The position numbers and the translations under genes are program-made. DNA of 64,000 nucleotides from Pseudomonadota bacterium (GTDB lineage Bacteria; Pseudomonadota; Gammaproteobacteria; Xanthomonadales; Xanthomonadaceae). Where the stretch lies: positions 248,001 to 312,000 of the forward strand of contig JAKACT010000004.1 of assembly GCA_021821195.1 (NCBI GenBank), written 5' to 3'. Under the pieces are notes generated by a model. The model saw only the letters and a program-made list of their open reading frames with translations, did no database searches and was not told the DNA's origin. Positions 55,918 through 64,000 of this stretch are shown in pieces (positions within the stretch are counted from its first letter, which is position 1; every line of letters starts with the position of its first letter).

Positions 55918-58900
55918 ATGAGTTATTTCCTTGACCGTCTGCAGTTCTTCAAGCGCAACCCGGAAGAGTTCGCCGACGGCCACGGCTTCACCAAGACCGA
56001 GAGCCGCGAGTGGGAGAACAGCTACCGCGCGCGCTGGCAGTACGACAAGATCGTGCGTTCCACCCACGGGGTGAACTGCACCGGCTCCTGCAGCTGGAAG
56101 ATCTACGTCAAGAACGGCCTGGTGACCTGGGAAACCCAGCAGACCGACTACCCGCGCACGCGCCCCGACCTGCCCAACCACGAGCCGCGCGGTTGCCCGC
56201 GTGGCGCCAGTTATTCCTGGTACCTGTACAGCGCCAACCGCCTGAAGTACCCGCTGATCCGCGGCGCGCTGCTGCGCATGTGGCGGCAGGCGCGCAAGAC
56301 GATGGCGCCGGTGGATGCCTGGGCCAGCATCGTGGAGGACAAGGCCAAGGCGAAGGACTACAAGTCCCGCCGCGGCATGGGCGGCTTCGCGCGGGTGCGC
56401 TGGGAGGAGGCGAACGAGATGATCGCCGCCGCCAACCTGTACACGGTGAAGCAGTACGGCCCCGACCGCGTGGTCGGGTTCTCGCCGATCCCGGCGATGT
56501 CGATGGTGTCCTACGCCTCCGGCGCGCGCTACCTGTCGCTGCTCGGCGGCGCCTGCCTGTCGTTCTACGACTGGTACTGCGACCTGCCGCCGTCGTCGCC
56601 GCAGGTGTGGGGCGAGCAGACCGACGTGCCGGAATCGGCCGACTGGTACAACAGCCGCTACATCATCGCCTGGGGCTCCAACGTCCCGCAGACCCGCACG
56701 CCGGACGCGCACTTCTTCACCGAGGCGCGCTACAACGGCACCAAGACGGTGGCGATCACCCCGGATTATTCCGAGGTCGCCAAGCTGACCGACCACTGGC
56801 TGCACCCCAAGCAGGGCACCGACGCCGCGCTGGCGTTCGCGTTCGGCCACGTGATCCTGAAGGAGTTCCACGTCGACCAGCCCTCGCAGTACTTCACCGA
56901 CTATTGCCGGCAGTACACCGACATGCCGCTGCTGGTGCGGCTGGAGCGGCGCGAGGACGGCCGGCTGGTGGCGGGGCGCTACCTGCGCGCCTCCGATCTC
57001 GGCGGACTGGGCGAGGCCAACAACCCCGAATGGAAGACGCTGGCGTTCGACGAGACCACCGGCGCCATCACCGTGCCGAACGGTTCGGTGGGCTTCCGCT
57101 GGGGCGAGAAGGGCAAGTGGAACATCGAGGAGAAGGACAGCGCCGGCCGCGAGACGCGCCTGCGGCTGAGCTTCAAGGACGGCAACGACGGCATCGAGGC
57201 GGTCAGCTTCCCGTACTTCGGCGGCGTCGAGCACGAGAAGTGGACGGCCTCCAAGTTCGAGGACGTGCTGGAGCGCAACCTCCCGGTGCGCAAGCTGCAG
57301 ACCGCCGATGGCGAGACCCTGGTCGCGACGGTGTACGACCTGCTGCTGGCGCAGTACGGCGTGGACCGCGGCTTCGGTGGCGGCAACGTGGCCACCAGCT
57401 TCGACGACAACATCCCGGGTACCCCGGCGTGGCAGGAGAAGATCACCGGCGTGCCGCGCCACGACGTGATCGAGATCGCCCGCGAGTTCGCCCGCACCGC
57501 CGACAAGACCCGTGGCCGCAGCATGATCATCGTCGGTGCCGCGATGAACCACTGGTACCACAACGACATGAACTACCGCGGCCTGATCAACATGCTGGTC
57601 ATGTGCGGCTGCGTGGGCCAGACCGGCGGCGGCTGGTCGCATTACGTCGGCCAGGAGAAGCTGCGCCCGCAGACCGGCTGGCAGCCGCTGGCGTTCGCGC
57701 TGGACTGGAGCAAGCCACCGCGCCACATGAACGGCACTTCGTTCTTCTACTTCAATTCCGACCAGTGGCGTTACGAAAAGCTGGACGTGAAGGAGATCCT
57801 GTCGCCGCTGGCCGATCCGTCGAAATTCACCGGCTCGATGGCCGACATGAACCTGCGCGCGGTGCGCATGGGCTGGCTGCCCAGCGCCCCGCAGCTGGAC
57901 CGCAACCCGATCGAAGTGGTCCGCGAGGCCGAGAAGGCCGGCGTGGCGCCGGTCGACTACGCGGTGTCGCAGTTCAAGTCCGGCGCGCTGGATTTCGCCT
58001 TCGCCGACCCGGATGCGCCGCAGAACTACCCGCGCAACATGTTCATCTGGCGCTCCAACCTGCTGGGTTCGTCCGGCAAGGGCCACGAGTACATGCTGCG
58101 CCACCTGCTGGGCACCCGCCACGGCGTGCAGGGCAAGGACCTCGGCGAGCGCGGCGCGCTCAAGCCGGAGGAGGTGAAGTGGCGTGACGAGGCGCCGGAA
58201 GGCAAGCTCGACCTGCTGGTCACGCTGGACTTCCGCATGTGCACCACGGCGCTGTACAGCGACATCGTGCTGCCTACCGCCACATGGTACGAGAAGAACG
58301 ACCTCAACACCTCCGACATGCACCCGTTCATCCACCCGCTGTCGAAGGCGGTGGATCCGGCGTGGGAATCGCGCAGCGACTGGGACATCTTCAAGGGCAT
58401 CGCCCGCACCGTCAGCGAGCTGGCTCCCGGCGTGCTGGACGTGGTCAAGGACCTGGTGCTGGTGCCGACCCTGCACGACACCCCCAACGAGCTGGCGATG
58501 CCGCTGGGCGTCACCGATTGGAAGAAGGGCGAGTGCGAGGCGATCCCCGGCAAGACCATGCCGTCGATGGTGGTGGTGGAGCGTGACTACCCCAATCTCT
58601 ACAAGAAGTTCACCTCGCTGGGCCCGTTGCTGGACAAGCAGGGCAACGGCGGCAAGGGCATGAACTGGGATACCAAGGACGAAGTGCATTTCCTCGGCGA
58701 TCTCAACCACCGCGTGCGCGAGGAGGGCGTCAGCCACGGCCGGCCGCAGATCGATTCGGCCATCGACGCCTGCGAGGTGATCCTGCACCTGGCGCCGGAA
58801 ACCAACGGCCACGTGGCGGTCAAGGCGTGGGAGTCGCTGGGTACCTTCACCGGCCGCGACCACACCCATCTGGCGGTCGGCAAGGAACACGAGGCGATCC

Positions 58901-59658
58901 GCTTCCGCGACATCCAGGCACAGCCGCGCAAGATCATCTCCTCGCCGATCTGGTCGGGGCTGGAGGACGAGCACGTCAGCTACAACGCCGGCTACACCAA
59001 CGTCCACGAGCTGATCCCGTGGCGCACCCTGACCGGGCGCCAGCAGTTCTACCAGGATCACGAGTGGATGCTGGCCTTCGGCGAGGGTTTCATGCAGTAC
59101 CGCCCGCCGGTGGACACCAAGACCATCGCGCCGATCCTGGGCAAGAAGCCGAACGGCCACAAGGAGATCGTGCTGAACTGGATCACCCCGCACCAGAAGT
59201 GGGGCATCCACAGCACCTATTCCGACAACCTGATCATGCAGACGCTGTCGCGCGGCGGCCCGATCGTTTGGCTCAGCGAGGATGACGCGCGCAGCGCCGG
59301 GATCGAGGACAACGACTGGATCGAGCTGTTCAACGTCAACGGTGCGATCGCGGCGCGGGCGGTGGTCAGCCAGCGCATGATGAACGGCATCGCGATGATG
59401 TACCACGCGCAGGAACGCATCATCAACACGCCCGGATCGGAGATCACCGGCACCCGCGGCGGCATCCACAACTCGGTCACCCGGGTGGTGCTCAAGCCCA
59501 CCCACATGATCGGCGGCTATGCGCAGTATTCCTATGGCTTCAATTACTACGGCACCGTGGGCACGAACCGCGATGAACTGGTGGTGGTGAGGAAGATGGA
59601 CAAGATCGACTGGCTGGACGGCGAGCCCGTGCCTGCCAATGCCCAGGAGGTGGTGTGA
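55918..59658 (+). CDS. narG: Respiratory nitrate reductase alpha subunit NarG
   Basis: The molybdenum catalytic subunit that reduces nitrate to nitrite on the cytoplasmic face. The 1246-residue protein is very like E. coli NarG. The FS0 cluster ligands are at the same positions (His50, Cys54, Cys58, Cys93 in HGVNCTGSC and RGCPRG). The cofactor-proximal segment SFYDWYCDLPPSSPQVWGEQ is present, and the C-terminal segment HMIGGYAQYSYGFNYYGT is conserved. No Tat signal, as expected for NarG. ATG 55918 has AGAGGA upstream; the stop overlaps narH. Confidence 0.97.
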   Translation: MSYFLDRLQFFKRNPEEFADGHGFTKTESREWENSYRARWQYDKIVRSTHGVNCTGSCSWKIYVKNGLVTWETQQTDYPRTRPDLPNHEPRGCPRGASYSWYLYSANRLKYPLIRGALLRMWRQARKTMAPVDAWASIVEDKAKAKDYKSRRGMGGFARVRWEEANEMIAAANLYTVKQYGPDRVVGFSPIPAMSMVSYASGARYLSLLGGACLSFYDWYCDLPPSSPQVWGEQTDVPESADWYNSRYIIAWGSNVPQTRTPDAHFFTEARYNGTKTVAITPDYSEVAKLTDHWLHPKQGTDAALAFAFGHVILKEFHVDQPSQYFTDYCRQYTDMPLLVRLERREDGRLVAGRYLRASDLGGLGEANNPEWKTLAFDETTGAITVPNGSVGFRWGEKGKWNIEEKDSAGRETRLRLSFKDGNDGIEAVSFPYFGGVEHEKWTASKFEDVLERNLPVRKLQTADGETLVATVYDLLLAQYGVDRGFGGGNVATSFDDNIPGTPAWQEKITGVPRHDVIEIAREFARTADKTRGRSMIIVGAAMNHWYHNDMNYRGLINMLVMCGCVGQTGGGWSHYVGQEKLRPQTGWQPLAFALDWSKPPRHMNGTSFFYFNSDQWRYEKLDVKEILSPLADPSKFTGSMADMNLRAVRMGWLPSAPQLDRNPIEVVREAEKAGVAPVDYAVSQFKSGALDFAFADPDAPQNYPRNMFIWRSNLLGSSGKGHEYMLRHLLGTRHGVQGKDLGERGALKPEEVKWRDEAPEGKLDLLVTLDFRMCTTALYSDIVLPTATWYEKNDLNTSDMHPFIHPLSKAVDPAWESRSDWDIFKGIARTVSELAPGVLDVVKDLVLVPTLHDTPNELAMPLGVTDWKKGECEAIPGKTMPSMVVVERDYPNLYKKFTSLGPLLDKQGNGGKGMNWDTKDEVHFLGDLNHRVREEGVSHGRPQIDSAIDACEVILHLAPETNGHVAVKAWESLGTFTGRDHTHLAVGKEHEAIRFRDIQAQPRKIISSPIWSGLEDEHVSYNAGYTNVHELIPWRTLTGRQQFYQDHEWMLAFGEGFMQYRPPVDTKTIAPILGKKPNGHKEIVLNWITPHQKWGIHSTYSDNLIMQTLSRGGPIVWLSEDDARSAGIEDNDWIELFNVNGAIAARAVVSQRMMNGIAMMYHAQERIINTPGSEITGTRGGIHNSVTRVVLKPTHMIGGYAQYSYGFNYYGTVGTNRDELVVVRKMDKIDWLDGEPVPANAQEVV

Positions 59659-61205
59659 TGAAGGTCCGTGCACAGATCGCGATGGTGCTGAACCTGGACA
59701 AGTGCATCGGTTGCCACACGTGCTCCATCACCTGCAAGAACGTGTGGACCTCGCGCGAAGGCGTGGAATACGCGTGGTTCAACAACGTCGAGACCAAGCC
59801 CGGCGTGGGCTACCCCAAGGAATGGGAGAACCAGGACAAGTGGAATGGCGGCTGGGTGCGCACCCGTGCCGGCAAGCTGGTGCCGCGCGCCGGCGGGCGC
59901 TGGCGGATGCTGTCGAAGATCTTCGCCAACCCCGACCTTCCGCAGATCGACGATTACTACGAGCCGTTCGATTTCGACTACCAGCACCTGCACGAAGCGC
60001 CGGACAGCAAGCACCAGCCGACCGCGCGCCCGCGCTCGCTGATCTCCGGCCAGCGCATGCAGAAGATCCACTGGGGTCCGAACTGGGAGGAGATCCTCGG
60101 CACCGAGTTCGCCAAGCGCAGCAAGGACCGCAACTTCGACAACGTGCAGAAGGAGATCTACGGCGCGTTCGAGAAGACCTTCATGATGTACCTGCCGCGG
60201 CTGTGCGAGCACTGCCTCAACCCGGCCTGCGTCTCCGCCTGCCCGTCGGGCGCGATCTACAAGCGCGAGGAGGATGGCATCGTCCTGATCGACCAGGACA
60301 AGTGCCGCGGCTGGCGCATGTGCGTGTCGGCCTGCCCGTACAAGAAGATCTACTACAACTGGAAGTCGGGCAAATCCGAGAAGTGCATCTTCTGCTACCC
60401 GCGCATCGAGATGGGCGAGCCCACCGTTTGCTCGGAGACCTGCGTGGGCCGCATCCGCTATCTCGGGGTGCTGCTGTACGACGCCGACCGCATCCAGGAA
60501 GCCGCCTCGGTGCCGGCCGAGAAGGACCTGTACCAGGCCCACCTGGACATCTTCCTCGACCCCAATGACCCGGCGGTGATCGAAGCCGCGCGCAAGGAAG
60601 GCATCCCCGACAGCTGGCTGGAAGCGGCAGTGAACTCGCCGACCTACAAGCTGGCGATCGACTGGAAGCTGGCGCTGCCGTTGCACCCGGAATACCGCAC
60701 CCTGCCGATGGTCTGGTACGTGCCGCCGCTGTCGCCGATCCAGTCCGCCGCCGAACGCGGCCGGGTGGGCATGAACGGCGAGCTGCCGGACGTGGGCTCG
60801 CTGCGCATCCCGGTGCGCTACCTCGCCAACATGCTGACCGCCGGCGACGAAGCGCCGGTGATCCGCGCGCTGGAGCGGATGATGGCGATGCGCGCCTGGC
60901 GCCGCGCCAAGAACGTGGACGGCGTGGAAGACCTGGCGGTGCTCAAGCAGGCCGGGCTGACCGTGGCGCAGGCCGAGGACATGTACCGCTATCTCGCCAT
61001 CGCCAACTACGAGGACCGCTTCGTGATCCCGTCGGCGCACCGCGAGTACGCCAACGACACCTTCGGCGAGCGCGGCGGCTGCGGCTTCACCTTCGGAAAC
61101 GGCTGCAGCGGCGATTCGCCGGCCGACCTGTTCGGCCAGCGCAAGACCACCAGCTACGCGGTGCACCCGAACCGGCAGGAGAAATCGCTCGAGGTGGTCG
61201 AATGA
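59658..61205 (+). CDS. narH: Respiratory nitrate reductase beta subunit NarH
   Basis: The iron-sulfur subunit that passes electrons from NarI to NarG. The 515-residue protein has four cysteine clusters: CIGCHTCSITCKNVW, CEHCLNPACVSACPSG, CRGWRMCVSACPYKK (a tryptophan replaces a cysteine, giving the 3Fe-4S cluster) and CIFCYPRIEMGEPTVCSETC. Its start overlaps the narG stop and its own stop overlaps narJ (ATGA). Confidence 0.97.
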   Translation: MKVRAQIAMVLNLDKCIGCHTCSITCKNVWTSREGVEYAWFNNVETKPGVGYPKEWENQDKWNGGWVRTRAGKLVPRAGGRWRMLSKIFANPDLPQIDDYYEPFDFDYQHLHEAPDSKHQPTARPRSLISGQRMQKIHWGPNWEEILGTEFAKRSKDRNFDNVQKEIYGAFEKTFMMYLPRLCEHCLNPACVSACPSGAIYKREEDGIVLIDQDKCRGWRMCVSACPYKKIYYNWKSGKSEKCIFCYPRIEMGEPTVCSETCVGRIRYLGVLLYDADRIQEAASVPAEKDLYQAHLDIFLDPNDPAVIEAARKEGIPDSWLEAAVNSPTYKLAIDWKLALPLHPEYRTLPMVWYVPPLSPIQSAAERGRVGMNGELPDVGSLRIPVRYLANMLTAGDEAPVIRALERMMAMRAWRRAKNVDGVEDLAVLKQAGLTVAQAEDMYRYLAIANYEDRFVIPSAHREYANDTFGERGGCGFTFGNGCSGDSPADLFGQRKTTSYAVHPNRQEKSLEVVE

Positions 61206-61894
61206 GCCTGCTGAAGCTGGTCGGCGTGCTGCTGGACTACCCGCAGGACGCGCTGTGGCAGCACGGCGATGAGTTGCTGGCGGCCGCGGAAGACCCGGGC
61301 CTGCCGCAGGCGCGGCGCGCGGCGCTGGCCGGCTTCGTGCGCGAGCTGCTGGCCAGCGACCCGCTGGAGGCGCAGGACCGCTGGCTGTCGCTGTTCGACC
61401 GCGGCCGCTCGATGAGCCTGCTGCTGTTCGAACACATCCACGGCGAATCGCGCGATCGCGGGCAGGCGATGGTCGACCTGATCGAGGCCTATCGCAAGAA
61501 CGGCTTCGAGCTGGATGCCAAGGAGCTGCCGGACTACCTGCCGCTGCTGCTGGAATACCTCAGCCTGCGCCCGCAGGAAGAGGCGCGCGACTGGCTGCAC
61601 CACGTCAGCCACATCATCGGCCTGCTGGCCGCGCGCGCCGGCGAGCGGCAGAGTCCGTACGCGCTGCTGCTGGAGCTGCTGGTCGAATACGCCGAAGGCG
61701 GGCTCGACCTTGGTGCCCTGCGCAAGCGCGCCAGCGAAGAGCCCCGCGACGACACCCCCGAGGTGATGGACCGGTTGTGGGAGGAAGAGGCCGTGCGGTT
61801 CGGGGCGGAAGCGCCCGGAGAAGACTGCGCGCCGCCAACCCGCATGCCCGCCCGTGCCGCCACCCCCGCCGCCCCCCGACAGGTGCAGCCATGA
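61202..61894 (+). CDS. narJ: Nitrate reductase chaperone NarJ
   Basis: A 230-residue TorD/DmsD-type chaperone needed for molybdenum cofactor loading of NarG. The family pattern is LLDYPQDALW, FDRGRSMSLLLFEHIHGESRDR and LPDYLPLLLEYLSLRPQEEA. The C terminus is a low-complexity Ala/Pro-rich tail. It overlaps narH and narI by four bases each. Confidence 0.95.
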   Translation: MSLLKLVGVLLDYPQDALWQHGDELLAAAEDPGLPQARRAALAGFVRELLASDPLEAQDRWLSLFDRGRSMSLLLFEHIHGESRDRGQAMVDLIEAYRKNGFELDAKELPDYLPLLLEYLSLRPQEEARDWLHHVSHIIGLLAARAGERQSPYALLLELLVEYAEGGLDLGALRKRASEEPRDDTPEVMDRLWEEEAVRFGAEAPGEDCAPPTRMPARAATPAAPRQVQP

Positions 61895-62595
61895 ATTATC
61901 TCAATACCTTCGCGTTCCAACTCTATCCGTACATCGCGCTGGCGGTGTTCTTCATCGGCAGCTGGCTGCGCTTCGACCGCTCGATGTACACCTGGCGCAC
62001 CGGCTCCAGCCAGATGCTGTCCGACAAGGGCATGCGGATCGGCAGCAACCTGTTCCACCTCGGCATCCTCGCCATCCTCGGCGGCCACTTGGTCGGCCTG
62101 CTGACCCCGCATGCGTTGTACGAAGGCCTGATCACCGCGCCGCAGAAGCAGCTGCTGGCGATGGTGGCGGGTGGTGTATTCGGCCTGGTCTGCTTGGTCG
62201 GCATCACCATCCTCACCGTGCGCCGGCTGACCAACCCGCGGGTCAAGGCCACCGGCACCACCGGTGACACGGTGATCCTGCTGCTGCTGTTCGCGCAGCT
62301 GCTGCTGGGTATGTACACCATCGTCGAGTCCACCCACCACATGGACGGCAGCGTGATGATGATGCTGGCCGAATGGGCGCAGCACATCGTCACCTTCCGC
62401 GGCGGCGCGGCCGAGTTCGTGGCGCCGGTAGCCTGGGTCTACAAGGCGCACATCTTCCTCGGCCTGACCCTGTTCCTGGTGGCGCCGTTCACCCGCCTGG
62501 TGCACGTGTGGAGCATCCCGGTCAGCTACCTGTGGCGCCCTTACCAGGTGGTGCGTCGCCGCCAGCCGGCGCTGCGCTACGGGCCGAGGGCATAA
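61891..62595 (+). CDS. narI: Respiratory nitrate reductase gamma subunit NarI
   Basis: The membrane cytochrome b subunit that oxidises quinol. The 234-residue protein has five hydrophobic helices. Heme-ligand histidine candidates lie in NLFHLGILAILGGHLVGL and in YKAHIFLGLTLFLVAPFTRLVH. N terminus NTFAFQLYPYIALAVFFIGSW and the RTGSSQ segment fit the family. It ends three bases before the isomerase gene. Confidence 0.96.
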   Translation: MNYLNTFAFQLYPYIALAVFFIGSWLRFDRSMYTWRTGSSQMLSDKGMRIGSNLFHLGILAILGGHLVGLLTPHALYEGLITAPQKQLLAMVAGGVFGLVCLVGITILTVRRLTNPRVKATGTTGDTVILLLLFAQLLLGMYTIVESTHHMDGSVMMMLAEWAQHIVTFRGGAAEFVAPVAWVYKAHIFLGLTLFLVAPFTRLVHVWSIPVSYLWRPYQVVRRRQPALRYGPRA

Positions 62596-62598
62596 GCG

Positions 62599-63504
62599 AT
62601 GGACGAGGGCAAGCCGCGGCGCGAACTGCCGATCACCGTCATCGACAGCGGCAAGTCGGTGACCGAGGAGGCGCATGCGCACCACCACGACCATGCCGAC
62701 GAGGGCCCGCGTTCGCTGGGCCAGGCGGCGCCGGCCTACCTGTTCGTCGGCGACGTGGCGATCAGCGAGGCGGAGATCGCGCGCGAGATGCAGTTCCACC
62801 GCGCGATGACCCCGGAGCAGTCGCGCGCCGACGCGGCGCGCGCGCTGGTGGTGCGTGAACTGCTGCGGCAGGAAACCCTGCGGCTGGGGCTGCAGGAAGC
62901 GGTGCAGCCGATTGGTGGCGAGGCGGTCGAGGAAGCCTGCATCCGGGTGCTGCTGGAGCAGGAGATCGAGAATCGCGTGCCCAGCGAGGACGACTGCCGC
63001 CGCTACTACGCGCAGAACCCGGAGCGCTTCCACGCGCCGGACCGCATCCGCGTGCGCCATATCCTGCTGGGGGCGGCTGCCGATGACGTCAGCGGCCGCT
63101 TCAGTGCGCGGGAACAGGCGGAAAAGCTCATCGCCGAGCTGAAGACGCAGCCGCACCTGTTCGCCGATTTCGCCATGCGCCATTCCGACTGCCCGTCGAA
63201 GGACGAGGGCGGTGAGCTGGGCTGGCTGGAACGCGGGCAGACCACGCCCGAGTTCGATCGCCAGGTGTTCCGCCTGCGCGTGGGGCTGGCGGCGTTTCCG
63301 GTGGAGTCGCGCTGGGGTTACCACGTGGTCAGCGTGGACGCGATCGAAAGCGGCGAGGAACTTGCGTTCGATCAAGTCCACCAGCGCATTTCCGACTACC
63401 TTGAACTGCAGGTCCGGCAACGCGAACTCCAGCAGTACCTGCAGGGCTTGCAGGAGCGCTACGAGGTCCGCGGACTGGACGCCATCGAAGCCGAAGCGGC
63501 CTGA
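62599..63504 (+). CDS. Parvulin-type peptidylprolyl isomerase of the nar operon
   Basis: A 301-residue protein with no signal peptide. It has an N-terminal helical region, a parvulin/rotamase domain (RIRVRHILLGAAADD; FADFAMRHSDCPSKDEGGELGWL; RWGYHVVSVD) and a C-terminal helix. A His-rich stretch lies near residues 26-32 (HAHHHDH). NifM-like isomerases in nar operons are thought to aid folding of the cytoplasmic reductase. Its position, three bases after narI, indicates co-expression. Confidence 0.88.
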   Translation: MDEGKPRRELPITVIDSGKSVTEEAHAHHHDHADEGPRSLGQAAPAYLFVGDVAISEAEIAREMQFHRAMTPEQSRADAARALVVRELLRQETLRLGLQEAVQPIGGEAVEEACIRVLLEQEIENRVPSEDDCRRYYAQNPERFHAPDRIRVRHILLGAAADDVSGRFSAREQAEKLIAELKTQPHLFADFAMRHSDCPSKDEGGELGWLERGQTTPEFDRQVFRLRVGLAAFPVESRWGYHVVSVDAIESGEELAFDQVHQRISDYLELQVRQRELQQYLQGLQERYEVRGLDAIEAEAA

Positions 63505-63563
63505 TCCAACCCCACGGTCGCCACGGCAACAACGCGTTTCCCAACCTCGACCGGAAGTGACCC

Positions 63564-64000
63564 ATGCAAGACCTTTCGCAAATCAGCGGCGCCCGCCAGC
63601 AGCGGGCGCTGTGGTTGAGCACGTTCGCCTTCACCACGTGCTTTGCCGTCTGGATGATCTTTTCGATCATCGGCATCCAGATCAAGAAAGACCTGGGCCT
63701 CAATGACACCCAGTTCGGCCTGCTGATCGCAACGCCGGTGCTCAGCGGGTCGCTGCTGCGCATCTTCCTCGGCGTCTGGGCCGACCAGCTCGGCGGGCGC
63801 AAGGTGCTCACCGGGGTGATGCTGGCCGGCGCCATCGCCACCTGGCTGCTGACCCATGCGCAGACCTATCCGCAGTTCCTGCTGGCGGCGCTGGGCGTGG
63901 GCATCGCCGGCAGTTCGTTCTCGGTCGGCGTGGCCTACGTCTCGAAGTGGTTCCCGGCGGAGAAGCAGGGCACCGCGTTGGGTATTTTCGGCGCCGGCAA
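63564..64000 (+). CDS. Nitrate/nitrite transporter NarK, NarK1 type (partial)
   Basis: The first 145 codons of a second MFS nitrate transporter; the window ends inside it. ATFAF-type start ALWLSTFAFTTCFAVWMIFS, then LLIATPVLSGSLLRIFLGVWAD and the nitrate signature AGSSFSVGVAYVSKWFPAEK place it in the NarK1 group (nitrate/proton symport), distinct from the NarK2-type gene before narG. GGAAG precedes the ATG. Confidence 0.9.
   Translation, partial: MQDLSQISGARQQRALWLSTFAFTTCFAVWMIFSIIGIQIKKDLGLNDTQFGLLIATPVLSGSLLRIFLGVWADQLGGRKVLTGVMLAGAIATWLLTHAQTYPQFLLAALGVGIAGSSFSVGVAYVSKWFPAEKQGTALGIFGAG

Noticed and set aside
55753-59673. A very long open frame antisense to narG (over 1300 codons)
   Set aside because: It has no family motif, lies fully opposite a strongly conserved gene, and is explained by the high GC content, which removes stop codons from the opposite strand.

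Overview
The window is a contiguous piece of a very GC-rich gammaproteobacterial chromosome. Gene content and order (ots trehalose cluster, tandem pstS, rplU-rpmA-obg, murJ-ribF-ileS-lspA-ispH, a MoaC/MoaB fusion, narK-narGHJI) point to the Lysobacteraceae/Xanthomonadaceae. The nar operon suggests a nitrate-respiring member of the Thermomonas/Pseudoxanthomonas/Luteimonas type; the genus is only a guess. No insertion sequence, prophage, integrase or CRISPR array was seen. Coding density is high, and overlapping stop/start codons are common.

Layout. 1-5.6 kb: end of a dicarboxylate-type symporter gene, a YcgR-like PilZ gene, the trehalose cluster otsB-GH15-otsA, and a short relict of the error-prone polymerase gene dnaE2. 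5.6-9.5 kb: tRNA-Leu, rnr, rlmB and a small membrane protein gene. 9.6-12.4 kb (minus strand): rnt, then a three-gene MNIO peptide-maturation operon. That operon encodes a secreted EF-hand precursor with five EGKCG repeats, a DUF692 enzyme and a DUF2063 partner, and it is the least conventional system here. 12.5-19.8 kb: the pst-phoU phosphate regulon with two pstS genes, each behind a visible Pho box, and a divergent OprP-type porin. 19.9-29 kb: nth, two crotonase-fold enzymes, an FKBP-like protein, a tightly overlapping DUF1289-NUDIX-sulfurtransferase-ArsC-like cluster, a thioesterase and uvrA. 29-38.7 kb: rplU, rpmA, obg, rpsT, murJ, ribF, ileS, lspA, ispH and tRNA-Thr. 38.7-49.6 kb: an Asp-rich repeat protein, radA, a HEXXH metallopeptidase candidate, a MarR-controlled tripartite efflux system, a CcsA-like protein and two small conserved genes.

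49.6-64 kb is one functional block for nitrate respiration. moaA-moaCB-moeA-moaD-moaE make the molybdenum cofactor. narK (NarK2-type), narGHJI, a parvulin-type isomerase and a second narK (NarK1-type, cut by the window end) import and reduce nitrate. A perfect FNR-type site precedes moaA and two near-perfect sites precede narK, so cofactor synthesis and nitrate reduction are probably co-induced when oxygen is low.

All functional calls come from reading motifs and gene order. No database search was run.
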